DNA of 64,000 nucleotides from Heterocephalus glaber (GCF_000247695.1 NW_004624734.1:12429281-12493280); one strand, 5' to 3'; numbered from the stretch's first letter, positions 9,937 to 23,415 are shown. Notes: generated by a model not told the origin, from the sequence alone. Numbers and translations are program-made.

Positions 9937-10557
9937 TGATAGAACTATAACTCCTAACCTGGTGGATGTCAAATGTGCTGATTTCCTGGTCCCACAACAT
10001 TGAGGAATGAAGTCATGAACCAAAGGAAGAAGTTAGGAGAGTTGTATTGGAAATAAGGAGAGAAGAATAGCTCCCAGATTTCCAGGAAGAACCCTGAATG
10101 GGGTAGCCACTGAAGCTGTTGGTCAGGGGTAATTTATATAGCAAAGTCACACTGTGGGGACAATGTGGGTCAAGCTATCATCAACCTATAGGATTACAGG
10201 TGTAGCTGCTTAGCTAATATTGATCCAAAAGGGAAACAAGTCATGTAGCAAGGGTATATGGAAAGAACAAAGACATTTTTGGAGACCAGATGTGCTGGTA
10301 ACTCACCTGAACAACTGGTGCCAATCTGGACTTCCTGGACCAGGTGGTGCTAATTACAGTATAATGTTAATATACTGTTTATCCCTTAGGAAGGCGTGTG
10401 GCCTGGCTGTTGCATCTTTATGGAGGCTTGGCCTTCTGCAGTCGTATCTCCAGCCACAATTCTGATGTCTTTATTTTTCACTGACTTCCTTGAGAGCCCA
10501 GTCCCTTGCTGATTGTGTATTTCTAACTTAGCTGCCTATAATAAAGGATATATTATT
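9937..10557. mobile_element. Unclassified LTR-like insertion in L1M
   Basis: About 620 bp of unrelated sequence separates two L1M pieces that would otherwise be contiguous. Near its 3' end cctataataaaggatatatt looks like an LTR polyadenylation region, and an atatga/atatta pair at the borders may be a short target duplication. No coding capacity is seen. The LTR assignment is tentative. Confidence 0.45.
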
Positions 10558-10800
10558 AACAACTTTATGTCAGCAATTTGACAATGTAGATGAAATGACC
10601 AGATTCCTTGATAGTAAAAATTGCTAGATCTCACTCATTCAAAATAACCTGAAGAGTTCTACCTCTGTTAAAGCAATTGAATTTGTAGTAAGAACCATTC
10701 CCACAAAGAAAATTCTAGGCCCAGATGGCTTTACCGATGAATTCTACCAAAATTAAAAGGAGAGTTTTCCCAATTATTTACAAACTCTTCTAAAAACTTC
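10558..10800 (+). mobile_element. Old L1M ORF2 fragment, third part
   Basis: The L1M resumes with acaactttatgtcagcaatt and includes ggcccagatggctttaccga, the conserved start of the L1 reverse-transcriptase core. It is multiply frameshifted. Confidence 0.7.
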
Positions 10801-11313
10801 AGTTCGTATTTCCTGTTCTCTCATAGAAACATTTATTAAATCTGGGTAGTTTCTTTGGATATGTGTTATGTTACTCTCTTTAGTTTTGCATAGTGTGTAA
10901 ATTTACATATAAAATATTGAAAAATGGAGAAAAGTGAAAATAATTTCTGTATATATGTAATACATTTTTGTAGAATAATGCAAATTATAGCTTCTTTTAT
11001 GTACTTAGACTTGTTGTGTTAACAATTGTGAATCTTATTTTGGCAAATTTTATGTAAATATTAATGTTCCTAGACTATATTCCTGATAAAGAGATAACTG
11101 AGAAGTTGACACCAAGCTTGGCTTATTTGCTAAATGGATATTTCACTTACTAAGCCAAAACTATTTTCATATTGCAGAAAACATGGTGTTAGGATATTTT
11201 TGTCTTGTTAAATATTATTTCGTGTATAGTCTCATTAAATATTATTTCATGTATAATGCATTAGATGGTAAGGTATCTTGGTGATATTTAGATTGAAAAT
11301 CTGTTTGTTTGTG

Positions 11314-11395
11314 GTTTTTTTGGTACCGGGGATCGAACTCAGGACCTTGCACTTGCAAGGCAGGCGGCAGAACCACTGAGCTAAACCCCTGGCCC
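11314..11395 (-). mobile_element. tRNA-derived ID-like SINE
   Basis: Reversed: ggtaccggggatcgaactc with an intact B box, then gagctaaacccctggccc. No clean target duplication was identified. Confidence 0.88.
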
Positions 11396-12000
11396 TTGTT
11401 ATTTTTTGTATATAAGATTAGATACTCTACATAAAATACGACTTTTGAAACAATATTATTATTAGAAGGATGCTCTTGCCATCATCCCTAACTTAATAGA
11501 CGTTTGCCCAAGCTTTTAATTTCCTGTTGAAAATTTTCACACTTTCAAAATATTGTTTATTTGATGTTCAGTTGGTTGTAACTTCTTGGTGAAACCTTCC
11601 TTACATTTTTTTCTTTGGGTTTCTATGTGAATATTCCAATCAAAAAATTGTTCTGTCTTCTGGCAAAAGGATTTCCTACATTGTATTGATAAAGTTTCTC
11701 TATTTTGGTGAGTTCCCTGAGATGAGTGAGTTATCCTGTCTGAAAATAGGTTCTCCCTGATTGACTATATTTATATAGTATTTGTCATGTGACTTTTCAG
11801 ATATGTCAGGTGTATCTATAGCTGGAAACCCCTTTAACTTTCATTAGTCTCATAGGTTTTCTTTCTTTGATTTTGAATTAAGATTTGACTTCACACTGAA
11901 GATTTTCTTTCCTTATCTATGAAGGTGTTAACACTGCAGGTTAACTTTCCTTTCTTTAGTTCTCTGATGCACAAGAAGTGTGAATTCTGGAAAAACTATT

Positions 12001-12060
12001 TTCTATATTCTTTTTATATTCTTTCTATATTCTTTCCTATATTCTTTCTATATTCTTTAC
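12001..12060. repeat. Short minisatellite, tatattctttc units
   Basis: About five imperfect 11-12-bp units of tatattctttc lie inside the zinc-finger pseudogene. Confidence 0.75.
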
Positions 12061-13314
12061 CTGTGTGATGAGTTCTTTGATATAGAATAAAGGTTCTGTT
12101 GGACCTTTCCCCACATTGAGTATATCCATAGGCTGCCTCCTCATCTGTACTCTCGCATGTTTAGTAAGATATGGCTTCATAAAAGACTTTTCTACATGAA
12201 TTGCATCCATAAAGCTTTGCTCCTCTCTGTGGACTGATTTGCACATTGAAGGATAAATTCTGGCAGATTTCCCACCATTACATTCCAGAAACTTTTCTCC
12301 AGTGTGAGTGCTCTGACATAAAGTAAGGGCTGATTTTGTTCCAGGTGTCCCGCTGATACTTTCTTCCCTTGCATTTTTCTTTCTGTTGTTTGAGAGAGGC
12401 TTAACTTGGGGCTGAAGGGAGCTCATTTTCATGAAATTTACAAAATGTCCTCTCCTTTATGAGTTCTCTAAGGCTTGAATTTTGCCTTCATCCAGAAATA
12501 TTTCTCCCATTTGCTGCAGCCATGGAGCTTCTGTTTGATTTGAGTTCTGATGTGAAGACAGAGCACCTCTGTTCAGTACGTTCATGTAGTTTCGCCCATG
12601 CATGAGTTCTGTGTATAATGAAGACTACCTTGTTAGGAAACATTTTCTCAAATTCATTATGGCCAAAGGATTGCTTCACCTGGAATTTTTTTTGATGCCA
12701 AATTTAGTCTTCCCTGTGACTCAGGGCTTTCTGACTTTGATAATATGCTCTGGGACCTGCCCCAGTGTGCATTTCCTTGCATTTAATATCAAAAGAATGA
12801 CTCTCACATCCATTTCTCAGTTCCTTCCTTTTTGGCATCCTTTCCTAATAATTAATTTTAAAATATATTTCAAAAGGTTACAAAGTAAATTAGTCATTGG
12901 AGAAAGTCAGGAGAGCTATCAGAGAAAGGATTAGATTGGAGGGTTGAGATCAAATGTTGGTGCTAAGCACCTTACTCCAAAATTACTGTGGAAGCACTCA
13001 CCTTAATCTACGAGTTCCTAGTCTTTCCTCTTTTCTTCCAATCTTAATATCAATACCAAATTAAAGGGACAGTTTAAAGGTAGGGCACTAATTCTTCAGC
13101 TAGCTTCATTTCATGTTTACCTGAGTGGGGACACTCAAGATCACAAACATCCAAGAGAAACATTTAAGTAGCCATCCAGGAAGAAATCCCCTGCTCTTCC
13201 CTGTTAATGATATGAGTCACATTTACATGTTGTTTCTCTTGAAGGAAGAGGGTTCATGCTCAGATTAAAGATCTTTTTAAATATATTACCTCCCTCCTTA
13301 ATGTTTTTTGTTTG

Positions 13315-13398
13315 GTTTTTTTTTGGTACCTGGCATCAAACTCGGGCACTTCCACTTGTGAGGCAGGCGGTGGCACCACTGAGCTAAATCCCCGGGCC
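13315..13398 (-). mobile_element. tRNA-derived ID-like SINE
   Basis: Reversed, with ggtacctggcatcaaactc and gagctaaatccccgggcc. The target duplication ctccttaatgtttt is perfect at 13294-13307 and 13401-13414. Confidence 0.9.
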
Positions 13399-14169
13399 TC
13401 CTCCTTAATGTTTTGATCCTGAAGAAGAAGCAAAATGTTGGTCTTGGCTTCCTGGAAGCTGTTTATTCTGGTAATCAACTTTCCAAAGTTCTGGGTAGCT
13501 GTGACTTGGGAATTCTCCTTCTGCTAGCCAAGTCTCTTCTTACTTGAAGATCAAGGTCATGCCAGGTGTCTGTTGCAGGGCATGGTTGCTGGGCAGCTTC
13601 CTGGGTGAGTTCCAGACTCATGTCCTGGATTGACTTTGACTCAGCTGCTCTCAGGCAAGGGCTAAGCCCTGAAGATGCACGTACTTCACTGTCACTTTGG
13701 AACAGGACCCGGATTCTCAGGTCTGTTTCCCAGGAGCTTCTGTTACTGTTAGAAGGTGGTCACTTCTGTAGAGGTACTTTGTGAAATTCGAGAAGAGTGG
13801 AAAGTCAAGTCAAAGATATTAGAAATAAGTCTGGAAGAAAAGTAAGTGCTGGGAACATTTGAGGGCAGCCAGAATGAGTAGCTGAGAAGTGTTACTGATG
13901 TTTTTATTGCCTGTAACCGAAGAAGCAAATGAGTATAAGCAAAAACAGCTTAATGCATCCAGGAAGGAAGAAACTTGTGAGTGGTAAAAAAAAAAAAAAT
14001 CAGGCTACTTGTTTAAGGAACCAGAAGATCACTGTTGAGATTGGCTTCAGTATACAGTATTGCTGTTACCTCTTTCAGGGGGGATAATAAAATAATAAAG
14101 AAGAAGAAAAAAATAATATATACCTGGCATTTGTACAGCTCTGTTTATAAAATACTTTCACGTGTAACA

Positions 14170-14400
14170 CAGGATTTGTTACTATAGATAATAATTACAG
14201 CTGTCATTTCTTGAACAATTACCGTGTGCAGATCTGTGATGAGCACTATGCAGTGGATATTATATTTAATACAACTCTGTGATCTTATTATTATCCCCAT
14301 TTGATAAGTTTAACAATATCCTGAAGCTCAGGTTAATTTTCTCAGGGTGACACAGCTAGCTAGTAAGCAATAGACCAAAGCAATCTGACCTCAACTTTAC
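14170..14400 (-). mobile_element. MIR SINE remnant
   Basis: Reverse-orientation MIR: ttcttgaacaattaccgtgt, then tattattatccccatttgat, then ggtgacacagctagctagta. Confidence 0.75.
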
Positions 14401-14555
14401 CCTTGTATCCTTTCCTTGATTTACTAGTGCTATGGGTCCTATTTGTAATGACAGAATTGACACCAGTGTTTATCCCCCTAAGAAACTTAATTAGCCAATG
14501 AATTCAAGTGGGAGGGTTGTAGTTACTAGTAGCTCGTTTCAAATTTGATTCTCTA

Positions 14556-14668
14556 GCTAGGTGTGAAGGCTCAAGCCTAATCCTAGCTACTTGGGAGGCT
14601 GAGGTAAGAGGAAGGTGAATTTGAGGCTAGCTTGAGTAACAAAGGGACCCTGTCTCAAAAACAGAACA
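14556..14668 (+). mobile_element. B1-type SINE
   Basis: It has gctaggtgtgaaggctcaag, acttgggaggctgaggtaag and gggaccctgtctcaaaaac. The flanks caaatttgattctctagc and caaatttggttcctagc look like an imperfect target duplication. Confidence 0.8.
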
Positions 14669-16231
14669 AAAATCAAATTTGGTTCCTAGCTATCTAGCAT
14701 CCAGACTGAATACAGGAACAAAAGTACAGTGGTCAATGTCCATGCAATAAAAAGTCTTTTCCTAGAGAGGTGTAGACTTCCCTGCCCTAGAAAAGTCCAT
14801 CCACAATGTCTCTCTCATAGGGAAGAGACTGATGAATGGACATTGATGTCCAAAAATGGTTTAGTAAATGTAATAGTGAGTTTATGGGTGGTTTCTTAAG
14901 GTTTCTTTAGTGTAAGTCTGGATTTAATACCAAAATGCATTGGGATGACTCTGTAAAGGGCGAAGACCATGTGCTCCAAGTATGCAGATCTCAGATGATC
15001 TGACTCATTGTGGAATGCAATGCAGGGCATTTTATCTGCATTTGACCAGCTAAGATTTTATGAGACTCTTGCTTACAGCATGCTAAATGCTACTAGTAAG
15101 TACTGGGTGAGCATTGCCCCACTGATTCCTCATGCAAGTGTCTTGGTTATTATCCCAAACCTATACGAAATATACCTAAGGAAAAAAACAAGACAAACTA
15201 CCCCCAGAATTTTTCTTTCACTAGATGGTGAAATTGAGCATTTTTTCTTTGTTTCCTTATATTATTTCCCTTTTAAAAGAATGCACATATTTTACTTTCA
15301 TACTTACAAAAGAAAAAGCTTTCTAGGAACTTGCTTTTAACCTTCAACTTTGAATGATGGAAAAATAAAGATTGAGCTATCATAATAGTAATTATGGACT
15401 GTTTGACTCAGTCATGCTATGCAGTATAAACTCAACTGAAAAGTAATTTGTGGATGATTAGGTTAATGGTCAGTTGATTTTTATGCTTTTATCTACTACT
15501 ATCTTGTCTGACTTGTTAGTTCACTATTGAACATATTTTCCTAAATTTAAATTTCTATTCTCTAATGTTTTAGGTTTTGTTCTAAAACACTTGTAGCTAT
15601 GTATGTTTGAGGATTCTTTTTCTTGACTCTTTCCTTCAGAACAAAGGCAAAAGTATAGCAGGAATGAGGTTTCTGAATTCTTAGTTCTTTTCTAAAATAA
15701 GGAAACTATATACAAATTAAGGTTACTGTATCTTGAAATTATAGTCATAGGGCCAATTTGTGGTATTGCCCACAGATATTCACTCATATGTTTATTCATT
15801 TAATTCTCCTTTAGAGAATTGAAGATATATTCCATTGTAGGGATAGAAAAGAATTAGGAGATGCAGACACTGGTCAAAGTGCAATTTTAAAAAATATGTC
15901 ATGTGATATGGGAGGGAGAAGTATTGTCACTTCTCTTGTGGCCAGGTGTTGTATGAATACTACAGGCAGCAAAACCTCTCAGAGTTCAGAGAAAGGCAGT
16001 GCTCCCTTCCTAGACACCTGTGGACCTGGAGCCTGATACTGGAGATGGGCAGGATTTAGAAAAGGGGTGAAGCCAAAAAGAGAATGTGATAAATGAATAC
16101 AGAGAGATGCCAGCTTCTCTGCCTCTCTGGCTCTTGTGGGCCTTTCTGTTCTGCTCTCCTCTGCTGGACAGAAGTCGCCACAGATTTAGATACCCTGCAC
16201 ATTCTGCTCCCATAAAACACTGGATGATGCT

Positions 16232-16350
16232 GGACACAAGTGATGCATGTCCGTATTCCCATCTATTTGGGGGGCTGAGACAGGGAGGATCCCAAGTTCA
16301 AGGCCAGCCTGGGCAACATAGCAAGACTTTTTCTTAAAAACAAAACAAAA
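16232..16350 (+). mobile_element. B1-type SINE, diverged
   Basis: The B1 core ggggggctgagacagggagg is followed by aaggccagcctgggcaacat and an interrupted A tail. The 5' end is decayed. Confidence 0.75.
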
Positions 16351-16726
16351 ACACTAGGTGTCGTGGAGTCTTTCCAAGGTAGTATCACTCTCTTCACAGC
16401 TAGGGGTGGATAAGTGAGGCAGACTGTCTTCTTTGTAAGGCCTTTTCCTGCACACCATCCTTGTAGGATTTCTCTCATAGACCCTCTCTCATGATATCCA
16501 CCCTTGCTGGGAAAAATCTCTTCCTCCCAGATCTTTGTCCTTGTCTTTATAGTAGCCCTCCATTCTCTAGCCTCTCCTCTCAGATTTGCACACCCAAACC
16601 TATGAATGACAGCTGTCATGCCATTCATAGAGCATCTTCTTGTAAGCAGATTGCCCTCCTTGAAATATTGTTAGCCCCTGCTTCAGCAAAGTATAGCACT
16701 TAACTCTACACTGATTGCATTCAGCC

Positions 16727-17165
16727 TATGTGTTAGTAAGCTTTTTTTTATTGTTGTTACCAGGGATCGAACTCCGGTCCTTGTGCTTACGTAGCAGGTG
16801 GCAAAACCACTGAGCTAAATCCCTGGCCTCAGTAAGCTTTTTATTACTGGGCCAAAATACCGGACATACACAATTCAAGGGAGGAAGGGTTTATTTTTGG
16901 CTTACAGTGTCAGAGGTTTCAGTCATTGGTCAGCTGGCTTCTAGGCAGACAGTGGAAAGGTGTGGCAGAGGGAAGATGCTAACATCATGGCAGCCAGGAA
17001 GTAGAGTGAGCAAGGAAGAGTCAAGAAGGAGCTGGGGAGTGGGTCCAGTCTTCAAGGTCATGCTACCATGACCCAGCCAGGCATACCCAAAGTGTGCTTT
17101 ATTAATCTAGGTATCCCTGGAGCCATTCAAGTTGGCAATCAAGATTAACCATCAAAGCCTAGTGT
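16727..17165 (-). mobile_element. MaLR-like LTR, reverse orientation, split by an ID SINE
   Basis: Reverse complement of the family seen at 18335-18715: tgttagtaagctttttatta with ccaaaatacc, then ggtcagctggcttctaggca and ggcagccaggaagtagagtg. The ID SINE at 16748-16828 is inserted near its end. Confidence 0.6.
16748..16828 (-). mobile_element. tRNA-derived ID-like SINE
   Basis: Reversed, with gttaccagggatcgaactcc and gagctaaatccctggcc. The target duplication agtaagcttttt flanks it (from 16736 and from 16831) and lies within the LTR end. Confidence 0.88.
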
Positions 17166-18334
17166 GCTGACCTGTTGGGAGTTGAGAAATAGGAATGGGG
17201 TTAAGGACCAGTTTGCTGAGGAGGAAGGATGAGGCTGTAACTTCCAGAATAATGTATTAGGACTCTGCATTGTTAACACTGAGGAACCTTTGAAGTTTTA
17301 TGAGCAGGAGATGTACATAATAAAAAAGGTAATGATTCCTGTCCATGTTTGATAGGAATAAGGTTTTATTGGTTCAGATTTCTCTATTCTGCTCTAACCC
17401 ATTTTTACTCATTTTCTTCCCAATGATACAGTAAAATTTGATTTCTTCCATTAAGGTAGATTCTTTTCTCTTTATTCCCCTACTTTTCTGCAGGCAGCTG
17501 GAAGAAAATATTAGTCCTCTGAATTTACTTATCCATCTTGCTGTGACAACTCATCATTGTTGATGTTGCATTCACCTTCTGTCCTTAGTCTTTTTATGCA
17601 AATACATTATATCCTTTTTTTCCCCCATCATGGCCTCCAGAAGCCATAATCTGAGTTTTATTTCTCAAACTACAGAAGGCTTGCATTATACTTTTTAAAA
17701 GACCGCTTCATCATCTTAAGCCCTCATTTTTAGGCATTTTTGATGTCTGGGAAAATTAATGCATGACACAACAAACACGAATCGTCCCTTTTCTGCTAAA
17801 TCTCGCACCATGCGTACAGTCTACATAGCCTGGCATTTTTATTGTTTTCTCCTTCACTCTATCCAGGTTTATTGCAGTTTCTAATTTGAGCTCACTGTGA
17901 TAGCCAGACACTAGCCTACTTCATTTTCAAGAGGATTTCTCTGTGTGTGTTGACCCTGAAGCTTAGAACTATGAGCCACAAAAAAATATACATAATGGGA
18001 CTTTCAAGGAAAAAATTTATGTAGTTTTATTGGACTTTTTGAATATATCCTCCCCTGTGGTGAAAGATGATTACCCTACTGGGAAATGGCTTAAAAACAA
18101 AAAAGTAGAAAAAAATAACATTTCTAGTCTCTCGATATGGCACAGCTATATCACATGTATAAAGTAGTTTGGAAAGCAAATGTATATATTCACCTATATA
18201 TTCATTATAGAATATGAAAAGAGGCCATTTTGCCAAATATAGTTTATAAAATGGGAGGATATTATTTTCCAGTTGTTTGGAAAATGTAGACTTAGAGTCA
18301 GGGAGGATTTATAAAGAATATAGATGCTTGTTGT

Positions 18335-18715
18335 ATTTTGCATCTTAGCTGACCCCCAAAGCCATACGCCAACTAGTTGGTCCCTAGCCTGTGGTGCTAT
18401 TGGGAGGTGGTGGAACCTTTAGGAGGTAGAGCCTAGTAGAAAGCAGGAAATTAGGTCATGGGGGTGTGCTCTTGAAGGGAATATTAGGATGCCTGTCTTT
18501 TCTTTTTTTTTACTTCCTGGAGGTGAGCACCAGCATGAGGTGAGCAGTTTCCTCCATCAAACACTTCCACCATGATGTACCAGCTACCACAGGACCAAAG
18601 TGATGGGTTCAAGTGACCATGGACTGAAACCTCTGAAACTATGAGCCAAAATAATCCTTTTATTTTAAGTTGTCTATCTCAGGTACTTGTCACAGCAATA
18701 AAGAGCTGACAAGGT
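18335..18715 (+). mobile_element. MaLR-like solitary LTR
   Basis: Typical order of MaLR LTR motifs: ggtgctattgggaggtggtg, ggtcatgggggtgtgctctt, accatggactgaaacctctg, gccaaaataatccttttatt, then a 3' end near gcaataaagagctgacaagg. There is no internal region. Confidence 0.7.
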
Positions 18716-20014
18716 CCTCATGATCTTTTTAAGCCATGATTCTCACTCCTGAGTCCTGTAGAGACTCAGGGACAAGGACATTGAATTGTCCTGTTTTATA
18801 AAGAAGGACCTTTCCAACACTGATAGAGTCCAAGTACACAGGCAATTTCTGATCACTATCTACAGTCATTTTAATAAATTCGGGTAAACACAGAGATCTG
18901 TGTGTTTCCTGATGTTGTTGTGATCCTAATTTATAACTACAGTAAAGCATGTTTAGGTAACTGTTATTAGTGGAACAGTGTGCATAGAGCACTCAACACT
19001 GTATTTGACATTAGAATTTTCTCAATATAATCTTTCACTCCAGGGGGCACACAGATAATGCATTTCTCATTGGGTATGAAATCTGATATCAATAGAATTA
19101 TTGAAAGTCTTTGTGAAGTGGTAATTTTAGGTTTGAATATTGTGACAGCAGGTGGAGCTAGTAGTAGGAATTCTATTTCTAGGCCATTTAAAAAGCAGCA
19201 AGATATATAAGACTTACATTAATGTGTTTGCAATACAGAGCTTCAGGAGTAGTAAATTATTAAGTATTAGCTTTGAAAAGTGATCATATTATTACAACAA
19301 GAGAGCCTAGCTGAATGAAAACTCAATCTTTTCAGAAATGGGGCTTGTATTTGGATGTGTGCTGTCTGAGAAGACGACATGAAGGCATAAGGAGTGGGGT
19401 GTGTTTACACGGATTAATATGCACTGGATGACACTGACCCCTAGTGTATTGACTTTAATAAGTAAGGTGTAAGTAAGGTAGTAAGTAAGGTGATTCTGAG
19501 GGAAAATAATCTGAAAGAACTTGATCACGCATACAGAGCTATTTGGGTTATGAGATTGTTTCTCTTTTAAATGATAATAAACATACAACCTAAATCTCTA
19601 TATATTTTCTCCTAGGATAACTGAAGAACATTTGCTTTTTATCTAGCGAGATTACAGAATAAAGACTTGCATACTTTATAGCTCCAAATACTGGTGTATT
19701 ATCTGAGTATGTAACTTAAAAGATATCACCACTCGTGTGGTTTTTTCCTTGTGAATTGCACTCGAGACCATATAACTGTGCTTCCCTTCCAATCCTTTCC
19801 GTAAGCCAGATGCAGTGATAAAGACAAATATTACATATGCATTTCCTTTCTTTCAGAATTTTGTTTCCTTTTCACTAGATCATTGTATGTTAAGAAATGG
19901 GAGTTTCTAAAATAACAGCTTATTTTTATTTTGCTGGCTATGTGAATAAAAAGTGACGTACATTTTGGTATTAGTTTTTAGAATTATAAGATGATTTAAA
20001 ACACATTTAATACT

Positions 20015-20106
20015 GTTTTTTTTTTTTTTTTGTGGCACCGGGGCTCGAACTCGGGTCCTCACGCTTGCAGGCAGGTGGCAGAACCACTGAACTAAATCTC
20101 TGGCCC
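20015..20106 (-). mobile_element. tRNA-derived ID-like SINE
   Basis: Reversed, with a long T tract, ggcaccggggctcgaactc and gaactaaatctctggccc. The target duplication cacatttaatact is perfect at 20002-20014 and 20107-20119. Confidence 0.9.
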
Positions 20107-22075
20107 CACATTTAATACTTTTTGCTGAAAACTAGAAATAACACCTTCCTAATCTTATTTATTACATATATTACTTATAAGCAAACATGTAACTAATAAC
20201 GACTACCTGCCAGGCCTCATGCTAAACATGGGGATGGAATTTTGAATATCATACATTGTTTTCCCTTGTCATAACGCAGGCCAACATGGCCGGATAATTA
20301 CCATAGATCCTAATCCATTCTACCATAACACTATGAGTACTGGGCTTTTGGCCATAGCAAAGGGACTTATCTGAGAGAAATCACAGAAGCTTTGAAAGAA
20401 CAGGTAATGCTTGAGTTGCATCTGGAAGGAGATGTGAAAAATCACTAGGAAAAATAAAGAAAAAACTGCTTTCCACCGAGTGTGTTTATCCATGAAGGTG
20501 CTGATAGTCTACTGTTTTGGAGAAGAAGCAGGAAGTTAGCTAGGGAGTCTGGAGAGGTTGGTAGGGGTAAGATGGTGATGAATCTCATAGAGTGCACCAT
20601 GATCTTGAATAACTTATACAAGAATTTCAGCACCTGTAGCTTCTGTTTAATTGATTACTTTTTAGAGTTCATAAAACTGAAGATATGGATATGATCTTAT
20701 GGGAACATGGCAGCTAGACTTCATTTTAACCTCAGCATGTAAAAATATGTTCTCTGGTCACAAGGGTGATTAGATGGGAATGGAGCTGCATCAATATCTT
20801 TAGCAACTAGGAAAGAAATGGTACATGTGCTAACTCCACACAGCACGGTCAGCTCTCTGTAGCTACAGGTGCCACACTTCAGCCACCTGCAGATGGAAAA
20901 TATTCGGAAAAAGTTGCATCTGTAGTGAACATGTGCAGACTTTCGTCATTATTCCTCAACAGTACAACATAACAACTATTTATATAGGGCTTGCATTGTA
21001 TTAAGTATCATAAGTAATGTAGAGATGATTTAAAGTATATGGGAGGATGTGCATAGGTTATATGCAAATATTGCACCATTTTTTAAATAAGGGACTTAGT
21101 TTCTTAGCTTTTAGTATCCTGGGGGGCGGGTCTTGGAACAACCCCTACAGATACCAAGGGATGAGTGCATTTATTGAATACCCGTCCAGTGCTCTGCTTG
21201 CTGCTGGAATATACGCTTTCTTGCTTAGAGGGACAAGCAGTTGCCTCCTTGACTCTTTCCTCTTGTTACAGGCCACTCAGGTCCCTGCATTCAGGTCCCT
21301 TTACTCACTACTTCCAAACAAACAAGGGACGCATGGTGAAAAAGAGAGAGGCTTTCTTCAGAGAAAGCTCTGAGAAGATAGAGGGGCCTCGGGTTCCCTC
21401 AAATTCCTCCTGTCCCTGTGGAAAGGTGGCTGGACCCTGACTTCCAGGTGCCACTGTCTGTATCTGTCCATTTATCTGAGTGGAGGAGAAGAGGGGGTGG
21501 CAGCTTATGCCCTAGGCCTGAGGAAGTTTGGAGGAACCACTCATCTCTAAAGAAAAGCTTGTAACTTTTAAAGTTCCGTTTTGCACTGCTAGTCACACTT
21601 GTAGTTGTCTCCAAAACATGGAACGTTTAACACATCCAAATCACAACTCTGTTCCATCCCCAGTCCTGTTCTCCACCTCATCTTTTCCATGTCCTTAAAT
21701 GACCCCTCGGCCCACCAGGTTCTCAACCCAGAATCTGCGGGCTGTTCTGGACATCCTGCCACATGCAGTTGCTCCTCAAGTCCTGCCGTTTGTCTTCTCC
21801 AGTGTGTCTGGGTGGCTTTACTCCTCTCACTGCTGCTGCCAAGCAGCTACATTCTTGCCAGGAGGCTCCTAACTGGTCTCCCTTTTTACATTTTTACTTT
21901 TTCCCCTAATCCTTTTTTCAAGACAATGGCCTGAAAGATCTTTTTAAAAATTAAAATATCTTATTATTTCTTAATTCAAACTTTGTATTGACTTTCTCTT
22001 GTAATGCAAATAAAACTGAAATTACTGCATCCCACAAAGGCCTGTGGATTCTGGCCCTGCCTGCCTTACCACTTT

Positions 22076-22165
22076 GTCTCTGTCTCTCTGTCTCTCTGTC
22101 TCTCTGTCTCTCTGTCTCTCTCTTTGTGTGTGTGTGTGTGTGTCTCTGTCTCTCTCTCCTTTCCA
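22076..22165 (+). repeat. (TCTCTG)n / (TG)n compound microsatellite
   Basis: Runs of tctctgtctctg pass into a pure tg run and back. All overlapping open frames here are repeat translation. Confidence 0.9.
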
Positions 22166-23415
22166 GCCACATGGCCTCTTTTCATTTCCCATTTTCTCAC
22201 CCCGTGGTCTTGGTACAGGCTGTTTCCGCTGTCTGAATGGCTCCTTTTCCCATCCTGCAGCCAACTGGTATCATTTCATGGTTTGGGTCTTAGCTTAAAT
22301 ATCCCCTGCAAATGCTCACTCCTTTGCTAGAGTCTGTGCTACAAGATTCCCAGGACTCTTTTACAGCCTCTCATCCCTCTCTCACTGCTCATGCCACAGT
22401 GTGTAATTGTGTGCATGTTTGCAGTTGAACTTGCATAGTAACTTTCTCCCCTTCTAGTCCAATATTTCCCCTGGAACCAGAATCATGTCTGTTCTCTTTC
22501 CCCATATATTTCCAAAACTTAATAGTGCCTGGAACCCAGTAGGTTAAAAATGTTGTCGAAGAATCACTTAAAAACATAAAGCTAGGTTGATTTTTTAAAG
22601 TTATAAATCTTTGAGAAAGACATGGGAAATTAAGAAAATTATTTCAACATTTTTCAAGCTACTGAAACTATTTTAGGAAAGGTGTATAGCTAAATATTAG
22701 TTCTCTCATCCAAAGGAAAATGTTGCATGTGAGTACTACATGATTTGGGTCTATTTTTAAAACAGAGGGATAACTTTTTAAATGGAAATTCTGTATTTTA
22801 AAAATGACTACTCGTTTTACATATTTAGGGCTCAGTTCACTAAAATGTTTAAATTCTTGGCTCAGCTCCTTAAACCTACTACAAAGATCACATTAGAATT
22901 CATTTTAATAGACACTGTAAGCACAGTATCCAATCTCATATCATCATGCTGGGCTCTTTTATTATGAAAGTCACAGGAAGCTGAGCCGGAGGCTGCTGAA
23001 CACATTGTGGGGTATATCCAGGCCTGGGGATGGTGCCAGCTCTATTGTTTATGTAATATTCTCTCCACCTTTATCTGTGGTGTGCAATGGATATTGACTT
23101 TTGAGAAACTACTTCTCTGACCCCATCTCCCAGTTGGAAAAAAACCTGCCAAAATGACATCTGGCTCAGAAAAAGGGGATCAAAGAAGCATAAGGAATGA
23201 AAAATTATGAGACTTGTTTAATAAGTAGTTTTGTGTCTGTCTGTTAGATCTGTTAGAGGGCAGAGTGTCAAATGTTTTTAAAGTCACCGTTCCTTTATCC
23301 CTTCACAAAGCTCAGTGAAACCTAAGGGTGGCTGTTGTTTCCTTTATAGATTGCGAGGGTTGGGTTTTCTTAAAACAGAGTAAAATGTCATTTTGTCTTT
23401 GTTTAAGAGTAAATC

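Larger units (their letters stand above)
11590..13870 (-). pseudogene. Decayed KRAB-type C2H2 zinc-finger pseudogene, antisense
   Basis: On the minus strand, finger-like segments survive. THTGEKFLEC is followed by a finger that has lost its second Cys (12037-12432). Further relics lie at 12488-12679 and around 11640-11760. Upstream at 13050-13500 the translation GNIFKKIFNLSMNPLPSRE resembles the spacer between the KRAB box and the fingers of KRAB zinc-finger proteins. Frameshifts and stops are frequent throughout. No introns are apparent, so it is probably a retrocopy, but I could not locate a KRAB box, a poly-A tail or target duplications. An ID SINE (13315-13398) interrupts it. The parent gene is not identified. 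Confidence 0.6.

Noticed and set aside
22004..22330. Signal-peptide-like hydrophobic open frames around 22.0-22.3 kb
   Set aside because: All cross the tctctg/tg microsatellite in several frames, with no splice sites or homology.
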